Origin: JBIQLO01 sp044464175
GTDB lineage: Bacteria > Planctomycetota > Phycisphaerae > Tepidisphaerales > Tepidisphaeraceae
Assembly (NCBI GenBank): GCA_044464175.1
Contig: JBIQLO010000084.1
Coordinates: 1-16,061, forward strand
Reading direction: 5' to 3'
Length of the DNA: 16,061 nt
Part shown: piece after piece, positions 1 to 4,891 of the stretch
Numbering within the stretch: the first letter of the stretch is position 1
Layout of the letters: each line of letters begins with the position of its first letter
The notes under the pieces: generated by a model
The model's input: only the letters and a program-made list of their open reading frames with translations
The model's database searches: none
What the model was told of the DNA's origin: nothing
Position numbers and translations under genes: made by a program

Positions 1-24
1 GTCCACGGTCGTGCGCAAACATCC

Positions 25-82
25 CACGGGCGGGTAGCCCGTGCTTCGCCTTGCAAAAGTGTGAAGCGAACCCTGCACGGGC
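25..82. repeat. Overlapping palindromes downstream of the ADP-ribosylglycohydrolase gene; possible terminator
   Basis: CACGGGC occurs at 25-31 and again at 76-82, and its complement GCCCGTG at 37-43 lies between them, so two mutually exclusive hairpins can form. One is a perfect 7-bp stem with a GGGTA loop (25-43). The other pairs GCCCGTGC (37-44) with GCACGGGC (75-82), continued by TTCGC (45-49) with GCGAA (66-70) across a 4-nt bulge. The element begins about 10 bp past the stop codon of the minus-strand gene ending at 92, which suits a transcript-end or mRNA-stabilising role. There is no clear T tract, so a classical intrinsic terminator is not shown. It could equally be one copy of a genome-wide palindromic repeat. 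Confidence 0.45.
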
Positions 83-91
83 TTTATGCGG

Positions 92-1588
92 TTAGCGACG
101 CCAGCGGTATTCGGGTTTGAGGAAGGCTTCGGGGAGCCACTGGTGGGTTTCGGCGTCGCCGAGGCCTACGACCCATTCGGGGGCGGGGGGGGGCGTGTCG
201 GGGGTATGGGGCGGGAGGGCGATGGCGGCCAGGAGCATGTGTTCGCCCTGGGCGAGGTTCATGTCGCGCCAGTGGCCCGGAGGGGCACGGTGGAAGGAGG
301 GGCACATCCCCCCACCGTCGTGACTGAAGGCATGGGACTGATCGATCCAGACACGGCAGGGGAGGGCGCTGTCGAACATCACGCGGACGTTTCGCCGCTT
401 ATCCAGATGGAAAGGGTATTCCACCAGCAGGACCTGGCCGTAAATGTGGCGCGGGTCCCATCGGGCCCAGGTTCCGCTCATGGGGCGGGCCATGGCATCG
501 GTGTCCATCACGGGGGCCGGGCCGTCGGAGGGGAAGGTGTTGGTGAAGGCGAAACGGATGGTGAAGCCGAGGTGGTCGGCCGCCTCGATCTCATTGGTAT
601 GTTCCGGGGGGAATTGATTGTCCAGGCGTTGGCGCAGGTCAATGACCAGATCGGAGAATTCATCGAGCGAGTTGGGCGGGTCGATGCCGACGATCTGCTT
701 GTTGAGCACCAGCTTCCGACCGATGGGCTGGAGCCACCGGTCCTCAATGCCGGCGGGGTTGAGAATGCCCAGCAGCGCGCCGAGGGTGGCGCCGGTGCAG
801 TCGGTGTCCTTGCCGCAGTTGACGGCGATGCAGATGGACCTGGAGAAGTCGTTTTCGCCGGCCAGCCAGCCAAGGACGACGAAGGCGACGTTCATGACGG
901 CGTCGGTGAAGTTGGTTTGGCCGTGGCGGTCGAGGATCTGCCGGCGGACCTGCTTCCAGTCGCCACAGTCGGCCCACCATTGGCGGGTGTTCCCGACGGC
1001 CTGGCGAATTTCGCTGGACTCGGGCAGATGGTTCAGGGCGGCGTCGAGCAGGGCATCCCGATCGGATTGGGTGAAGGCCAGGCTCTGAAGGGCGGCGAAG
1101 AAGACTTCGGCCCAGATGCCTTCACCGGCGTGGTCCACACAGGCATCCTCGTAGGCGTAGGCGGCGGCCAGTTCAGGCTTGCCGGGGGCGAGGCAGGCCC
1201 AGAGTTCGCTGCGAATGGCCGCCCCCATGCCGCGGCTGAACCAGTTGTCGTAAGCGCCGGTGGTGGGGGCGGTCAGGCCGTTGGCCAGGTTGCGGAGGGC
1301 AACGCCGTATTCATCCCAGGGGAAGCGGACATGGTCGAGCCAGGCCTGGCCGAGGGTGAGGCGATCGACGGCCGGGGTGCGCTGGGCGTCGAGGAGACAG
1401 GCGAAGAGGACTTGCAGATCCAGGTCGTCATTGGGGAGCATTTCGGTGGGGACGGGATCGTAGAAGGTGAGGTCGAAGGGGCCGGTCTGCCCTTCCAGGA
1501 GCATGCCCAGGGTGCCGCCGACGGCCTTGCCGAGCCAGCAGGCAAGAATTTGCGATCGGTAGTCGAGGGTGATGGTCGGGGTGGACAT
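92..1588 (-). CDS. ADP-ribosylglycohydrolase family protein with extra C-terminal domain
   Basis: A 498-residue protein. The N-terminal two thirds match the ADP-ribosylglycohydrolase (DraG/ARH) fold, which hydrolyses ADP-ribosyl or related N/O-glycosidic bonds using two Mg ions. Seen here: the entry helix with LGKAVGGTLG (about 19-28), an NDD motif at 53-55 where the family usually has (T/S)DD, and a C-terminal metal motif DTDCTGATLG starting at D261, where Cys replaces the Thr or Ser that commonly follows the second Asp. DraG-like enzymes are about 300 residues; this one continues for about 160 more (from about 335) with an aromatic, beta-rich segment and a proline-rich stretch (about 457-470), possibly a sugar-binding-like sandwich. 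There is no signal peptide, so it is probably cytoplasmic. The ATG at 1588 is preceded by -10/-35-like boxes. It stands alone on its strand, divergent from the DedA gene. The substrate is unknown: protein ADP-ribose, a nucleoside or a glycoside are all open. Confidence 0.85.
   Translation of the reverse strand: MSTPTITLDYRSQILACWLGKAVGGTLGMLLEGQTGPFDLTFYDPVPTEMLPNDDLDLQVLFACLLDAQRTPAVDRLTLGQAWLDHVRFPWDEYGVALRNLANGLTAPTTGAYDNWFSRGMGAAIRSELWACLAPGKPELAAAYAYEDACVDHAGEGIWAEVFFAALQSLAFTQSDRDALLDAALNHLPESSEIRQAVGNTRQWWADCGDWKQVRRQILDRHGQTNFTDAVMNVAFVVLGWLAGENDFSRSICIAVNCGKDTDCTGATLGALLGILNPAGIEDRWLQPIGRKLVLNKQIVGIDPPNSLDEFSDLVIDLRQRLDNQFPPEHTNEIEAADHLGFTIRFAFTNTFPSDGPAPVMDTDAMARPMSGTWARWDPRHIYGQVLLVEYPFHLDKRRNVRVMFDSALPCRVWIDQSHAFSHDGGGMCPSFHRAPPGHWRDMNLAQGEHMLLAAIALPPHTPDTPPPAPEWVVGLGDAETHQWLPEAFLKPEYRWRR
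179..219 (+). other. G-quadruplex-type G-run cluster inside the coding region
   Basis: On the plus strand there are successive G runs at 179-183, 185-193 (nine G), 200-204, 208-211, 213-215 and 217-219, with loops of 1-6 nt. This satisfies the usual four-tract G4 pattern. The gene here is on the minus strand, so the G runs are in the template strand and the mRNA is C-rich, encoding the proline-rich linker near residues 457-470. The 9-G homopolymer is a potential slippage or sequencing-error site. Confidence 0.5.
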
Positions 1589-1595
1589 GCCGAGG

Positions 1596-1625
1596 ATGTT
1601 AATGGAAGGGCTTGTTATTTGTCAC
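1596..1625 (-). promoter_or_regulatory. Putative promoter of the ADP-ribosylglycohydrolase gene
   Basis: Read on the minus strand, GTGACA (plus 1620-1625, 5 of 6 to TTGACA) is followed after 18 nt by TAACAT (plus 1596-1601, 4 of 6 to TATAAT), and the ATG at 1588 starts 7 nt after the -10-like box. The transcript would begin at or beside the start codon. No ribosome binding site is visible. The -35-like box overlaps a TGTCACC heptamer repeat. This is a consensus match only. Confidence 0.3.
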
Positions 1626-1640
1626 CTGTCACCCCTCACC
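1612..1640 (+). repeat. Short heptamer repeat tract in the divergent intergenic region
   Basis: Four 7-bp units in register: TTGTTAT (1612-1618), TTGTCAC (1619-1625), CTGTCAC (1626-1632) and CCCTCAC (1633-1639). The first unit is identical to a unit of the heptamer inverted repeat at 14515-14595. The tract lies between the divergent ADP-ribosylglycohydrolase and DedA genes. Confidence 0.5.
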
Positions 1641-1680
1641 ATGGGGGTGTGCGTGGTCCCGCATAACAGGATCGGTTTAA

Positions 1681-1708
1681 TTGCAAAACAGCTTTATCTT
1701 CCGATAAT
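1681..1708 (+). promoter_or_regulatory. Putative promoter of the dedA-capA pair
   Basis: TTGCAA (1681-1686, 4 of 6 to TTGACA), a 16-nt spacer, then GATAAT (1703-1708, 5 of 6 to TATAAT). Transcription would start near 1715, about 20 nt before the ATG at 1736. It is the best sigma70-like match in the window and is correctly placed for the DedA and CapA genes. This is a consensus match only. Confidence 0.42.
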
Positions 1709-1735
1709 GCCCGCTCCTTGTTGGACCACCTAATC

Positions 1736-2392
1736 ATGCTCCCGCTGGGCGATCTGTTCAATCCGAACACGATCTCGGGTTTTATTGAGGCGGGGGGGTA
1801 TTTTGTCCTGTTTGGGCTGTTGTTCGCGTGCGGGCTGGGGTTTCCGCTGCCGGAGGACATTCCGCTGCTGTGTGCGGGGTTTCTGATCTCGCAGGGCAAG
1901 ATGCACTGGGTGCCGGCGGCAATAGTGGCATGGATGGGGATCATCGGGGGGGACTGCGCGTTGTACCACCTGGGCAAGCGATTTGGGCTGGAGATCACGC
2001 GCGTGCCGTTTGTGGGCAAACATCTGACGCCCCAGCGCATTCTGATGGCGGAAAAATGGTTCCAGCGCTACGGCATCTGGGTGGTGGCGATGGGGCGGAT
2101 GGTGGCGGGGGTGCGCGGGGCGATGGTGGTGGCGGCGGGGGCGATCCGGTTCAGTTTCATCAAGTTTGTCATCGCCGACGGGCTGGCGGCCATTGTCAGC
2201 GGCGGGCTGTTCCTGGTGCTGGGGTGGTGGCTGGGATACAAGCTGGGGAGCGTGGAGGCGATCCGGCAATACCTGAAGGAATATGAGCATTGGATTTACG
2301 GGGGGGTGCTGATCGCGCTGCTGGTGGCGATCCTGGTGTTTCTGCTGCTGAACCGGCGCAAACGGCGGGTGGCGATGAAGGAGGAAAAGTGA
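1736..2392 (+). CDS. DedA family (VTT/SNARE-associated domain) inner-membrane protein
   Basis: 218 residues from the ATG at 1736; an in-frame TTG at 1718 would add six residues, and neither start has a clear Shine-Dalgarno. DedA proteins are integral membrane proteins involved in envelope maintenance; some flip undecaprenyl phosphate or phospholipids in a proton-dependent manner. Visible family features: a hydrophobic segment at about 22-37 running into the acidic turn PLPEDIP (E40, D41), a second hydrophobic region at about 58-76 (PAAIVAWMGIIGGD), then the motif GRMVAGVRG (R121, R127) and AAGAIRFSFIKF. The C-terminal membrane span (about 190-208) ends in a basic tail, RRKRR. The usual Pro between the two arginines (as in RFIPGVR) is Ala here. 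The stop overlaps the next start by one base, so it is translationally coupled to the CapA gene. The transported lipid cannot be read from sequence. Confidence 0.88.
   Translation: MLPLGDLFNPNTISGFIEAGGYFVLFGLLFACGLGFPLPEDIPLLCAGFLISQGKMHWVPAAIVAWMGIIGGDCALYHLGKRFGLEITRVPFVGKHLTPQRILMAEKWFQRYGIWVVAMGRMVAGVRGAMVVAAGAIRFSFIKFVIADGLAAIVSGGLFLVLGWWLGYKLGSVEAIRQYLKEYEHWIYGGVLIALLVAILVFLLLNRRKRRVAMKEEK
2378..2384 (+). promoter_or_regulatory. Strong Shine-Dalgarno fixing the CapA start
   Basis: AAGGAGG lies seven bases before the ATG at 2392, inside the last codons of the DedA gene. It is the clearest ribosome binding site in the window. It decides for 2392 over an upstream in-frame start at 2290, which would read through most of the DedA C-terminus. 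Confidence 0.8.
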
Positions 2393-3564
2393 TGCGCATT
2401 CCCTGGTTTTCCGCCCCGACGAAGGATGAGCCGACGCTGAAGCTGACGGTGGTGGGGGATTTGTGCGCGGTGCGCGGCTTCGAGAAGCGGCTGCTGGAAG
2501 CGCCGCCGGAGGCGGTCTTTGATCCGGCGCTGCTGGATTCGATGCGCAACGCGGATGTGGCGCTGGTGAACGTGGAGAGCGTATTAAGCGATTTCCCCCA
2601 CACGGAACTTCCCGGGTATGCGCTGCGGTCGAGCCCGAAGCTGGCGCCGACATTCAAGGCCATGGGGATGACGGTGGCGGGGCTGGCCAACAACCATATT
2701 CGGGATGTGCGGAGCCAGGGGGTGCTGGACACGATCGAGCATCTGACGGCGGCGGGGATCGACTGCGTGGGGGCGGGGGCGAACCTGGCGGCGGCGCAGC
2801 GGCCGTGGATCAGGGAAATCAACGGCATTCGCCTGGGGCTGTACGTGGTGGCGGAGCGGGAATTCAATGTTGCTTCCGAGAGCCGGGCCGGGTCGTCGCT
2901 GTTTGATCCGCTGACGCTGCCGCAGGAGGTGGCGGACATCAAAAAGCAGGTGGATGTGCTGGTGGTGTCGATCCATGCGGGGCATGAGTTCATGCTCACG
3001 CCATCGCCCAGGATCGTGAAGGCGTATCGCTCGGCCATCGAGGCGGGGGCGGATGCGGTGATCGGGCATCATCCCCACGTGGTGCAGGGGATCGAGATGC
3101 ACCACGGCCGGCCGATCGTCTACAGCCTGGGGAACTTCTGCTTTGATTCGGACTATGTCTGTGCGTATCCGCACTGGGAGACGGGGTTTGTTGCCTGCCT
3201 GAGCGTGGGGCGGTCGGGGGTGAGCGGGTTGGAACTGCTGCCGTATGAGATCACGCGGGGGGAGCGGGTCACGGCGATGGATGCGGCCGGGGCAGGGCGG
3301 TTTGAGGGGTGGATGAGGGAGCTGTCGGCCATTCTGGCGTCGGATGAGGCGATCCATCGGGCGTTTGTGAAGCGGGCGCGGGAGCGGTTTGAGCAGAACC
3401 TGCTGCCGTTTTTCGCCAGATTGCCGCAAGAATTGCAGGGAGATCAGCGGGGGAAGGCGGCGTGGCGGTGGCTCAACACGTTTCAATGTCCGACGGCGGT
3501 GGAGCTGTATCGAGAGGTGTTTGGCAGCTATGTCGAGGAGTTTCTGCCCGAGGCGGGGCGGTGA
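2392..3564 (+). CDS. CapA family protein (PGA_cap metallophosphatase-like fold)
   Basis: 390 residues, a normal length. The CapA/PGA_cap family is named for the poly-gamma-glutamate capsule protein of Bacillus and has a calcineurin-like metallophosphoesterase fold. Seen: VVGDL (20-24), VNVES (59-63), LANNH (98-102), SIHAGHE (193-199), IGHHPHVVQGIE (224-235) and VYSLGNF (243-249), which carry the expected Asp, Asn and His metal ligands in the right order. There is no signal peptide or membrane anchor, whereas many capsule CapA proteins have an N-terminal span, and no capB/capC/capD genes are nearby. A role in poly-gamma-glutamate synthesis is therefore not supported; a cytoplasmic phosphoesterase-like role is as likely. 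The start is fixed by AAGGAGG and by the one-base overlap with the DedA gene, implying co-expression. The last 100 residues are a helical tail beyond the core. Confidence 0.87.
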   Translation: MRIPWFSAPTKDEPTLKLTVVGDLCAVRGFEKRLLEAPPEAVFDPALLDSMRNADVALVNVESVLSDFPHTELPGYALRSSPKLAPTFKAMGMTVAGLANNHIRDVRSQGVLDTIEHLTAAGIDCVGAGANLAAAQRPWIREINGIRLGLYVVAEREFNVASESRAGSSLFDPLTLPQEVADIKKQVDVLVVSIHAGHEFMLTPSPRIVKAYRSAIEAGADAVIGHHPHVVQGIEMHHGRPIVYSLGNFCFDSDYVCAYPHWETGFVACLSVGRSGVSGLELLPYEITRGERVTAMDAAGAGRFEGWMRELSAILASDEAIHRAFVKRARERFEQNLLPFFARLPQELQGDQRGKAAWRWLNTFQCPTAVELYREVFGSYVEEFLPEAGR

Positions 3565-3652
3565 GGGGTCAGGGTTTTCGGGATGAGGCTCTTTCTCAGG
3601 AGGCCAGTTCTCCAACCCCTGCACCCTGAGTCCTCCTTGCCCCCGGGGGCGA

Positions 3653-3681
3653 TTTCCCATCCGTTGCCGGGGCGTTACAAT
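3653..3681 (+). promoter_or_regulatory. Possible promoter of the ABC ATPase gene (leaderless arrangement)
   Basis: TACAAT (3676-3681, 5 of 6 to TATAAT) ends six bases before the ATG at 3688, so transcription would start at the A of the start codon. A weak TTTCCC sits 17 nt upstream (3653-3658). No Shine-Dalgarno is visible. The 123-bp gap (3565-3687) otherwise holds a weak inverted match (TCAGGGT 3569-3575 with ACCCTGA 3623-3629) and no gene. Confidence 0.3.
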
Positions 3682-3687
3682 CGCCTC

Positions 3688-4620
3688 ATGGCTGAGACGA
3701 TCATTGACATTGAGAACCTTTCCCACGCCTATGGAAAACACGAGGCGCTGAAGGAATTGTCGCTGCAGATTGAGGCGGGGGAGATTTTCGGGTTTCTGGG
3801 GCCCAACGGGAGCGGCAAGACGACGCTGTTTCGCATTCTTTCAACGCTCATTCCGCCGCAGCGGGGGCAGGTGACGATGCTGGGGCTGGACCTGGCGGGG
3901 CAGCGCGAGGAAATCCGCAAGTACATCGGGGTGGTGTTTCAGTATCCGAGCCTGGACAAGCAGTTGACGGCCGAGGAGAACCTGATGCACCACGGGCACC
4001 TCTATGGCATGAGCGGGCCGGCGTTGCGGGAGCGGATGGACCAGGTGCTGGAGCGGGTGAACCTGACGGATCGGCGCAAGGAGCGGGTGGGGAAGTTTTC
4101 CGGAGGGATGCGGCGGCGGGTGGAACTGGCCAAGGGGCTGCTGAACCGGCCGCGCATCCTGCTGCTGGATGAGCCGAGCACGGGGCTGGACCCGGGAGCG
4201 CGGATCGACCTGTGGCAGTTCCTGCAGGAGATTCGCCGCACCGAGGGGACGACGATCCTGGTGACGACGCACCTGATGGACGAGGCGGAGCATTGCTCGC
4301 GCCTGGCGATCATGGAGCGGGGGCAGATGCTTGCCTGCGACACGCCGGTGGCGATGAAGGAGGCGATCGGGGGGGACATCATCACGCTCTCCAGCGCCCA
4401 GCCGGAGCAGCTGAAGGCGGGGCTTCGGGAGCGGTTCCAGATCGAGGCGGACCAGATCGACAACGCGCTGCGCATTGAGCGGGCGCAGGGGCATCAATTC
4501 ATTCCGGAATTGATCGAGGCGTTTCCCGGGCAGATCGAATCGGTGTCGCTGGGCAAGCCGACGCTGGAGGATGTGTTCATCCGGGTGACGGGGCACAAGC
4601 TGCGGGAAGAGGCGGCTTGA
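3688..4620 (+). CDS. ABC transporter ATP-binding protein (ABC-2 / DrrA-NatA type)
   Basis: 310 residues from the ATG at 3688; the reading frame stays open upstream to 3583, but homology to the family begins at the ATG. All ATPase motifs are intact: Walker A GPNGSGKTT (38-46), Q-loop Q85, signature FSGGMRRR (137-144), Walker B ILLLDEP (157-163), D-loop STGLD (164-168) and switch H195. The C-terminal PTLEDVFIRVTG segment is characteristic of ATPases that drive ABC-2 permeases exporting drugs, polysaccharides or lipids. Such genes are normally followed by their permease; here none follows, and the next gene is the cyclic glucan synthase. It may pair with a permease elsewhere. It is not an NdvA/ChvA glucan exporter, which carries a fused membrane domain. 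The substrate is unknown. Confidence 0.92.
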   Translation: MAETIIDIENLSHAYGKHEALKELSLQIEAGEIFGFLGPNGSGKTTLFRILSTLIPPQRGQVTMLGLDLAGQREEIRKYIGVVFQYPSLDKQLTAEENLMHHGHLYGMSGPALRERMDQVLERVNLTDRRKERVGKFSGGMRRRVELAKGLLNRPRILLLDEPSTGLDPGARIDLWQFLQEIRRTEGTTILVTTHLMDEAEHCSRLAIMERGQMLACDTPVAMKEAIGGDIITLSSAQPEQLKAGLRERFQIEADQIDNALRIERAQGHQFIPELIEAFPGQIESVSLGKPTLEDVFIRVTGHKLREEAA

Positions 4621-4891
4621 GGCGGGGTTGGGTGCCCTCGATGGTAATTGGATCAATTCCGAAGCGCCGAATTCGCAATCCAAGACACGTTCAAAGCTGA
4701 AAAACCGAAGATTCCCAAGGCCCCGCAACACGGCGGCGGCGGGACAAGCAGCAGCCCCGGCGATGTGGGGCATTTCGTCACTTCCCAAACCCGGGCGTTT
4801 GGTTTATAGAAAAGCTTCACGCCTGAATTGGCCGGCGGGGATGCGGGGGGTGCAGGTGCGCGCGGGACATTTTGCATGATTGGAGAATGAT
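4621..4891. other. Intergenic region upstream of the glucan synthase; no gene seen
   Basis: The 271 bp between the ABC ATPase and the glucan synthase hold no convincing coding sequence; the short open frames here have no family features. Structure seen: AATTG-GAT-CAATT (4646-4658), an A-rich stretch (4660-4725) less GC-rich than the genes, and a dyad before a TTTATA box near 4803. The expected ABC-2 permease gene is absent. Confidence 0.6.
4785..4802 (+). promoter_or_regulatory. Dyad CCAAAC-N6-GTTTGG, possible operator
   Basis: Perfect 6-bp inverted arms (4785-4790 and 4797-4802) around CCGGGC, directly followed by TTTATA (4803-4808), a possible -10 box about 85 bp before the glucan synthase start. 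The position suits a repressor or activator site. No matching -35 box is clear and no regulator gene is in the window. Confidence 0.25.

Noticed and set aside
86..1666. 526-codon plus-strand frame opposite the ADP-ribosylglycohydrolase
   Set aside because: Gly/Val/Glu-rich shadow with no family features; the minus strand carries recognisable catalytic motifs.
1660..1690. Second divergent promoter using the palindromic TTGCAA at 1681 for the minus-strand gene
   Set aside because: The following -10 candidate (TATGCG) matches the consensus at only three positions, and a better-placed pair exists nearer the start codon.
3583..3687. N-terminal extension of the ABC ATPase
   Set aside because: The 35 extra residues have no ABC similarity and the ATG at 3688 is preceded by a promoter-like box.
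3688..4620. Naming the ABC protein NdvA/ChvA because it lies next to the glucan synthase
   Set aside because: NdvA/ChvA have a fused transmembrane domain of about 300 residues; this protein is ATPase only with an ABC-2-type C-terminus.
4628..4879. Small open frames in the gap before the glucan synthase, as a missing permease
   Set aside because: They have no hydrophobic segments or family motifs and are much too short for an ABC-2 permease.
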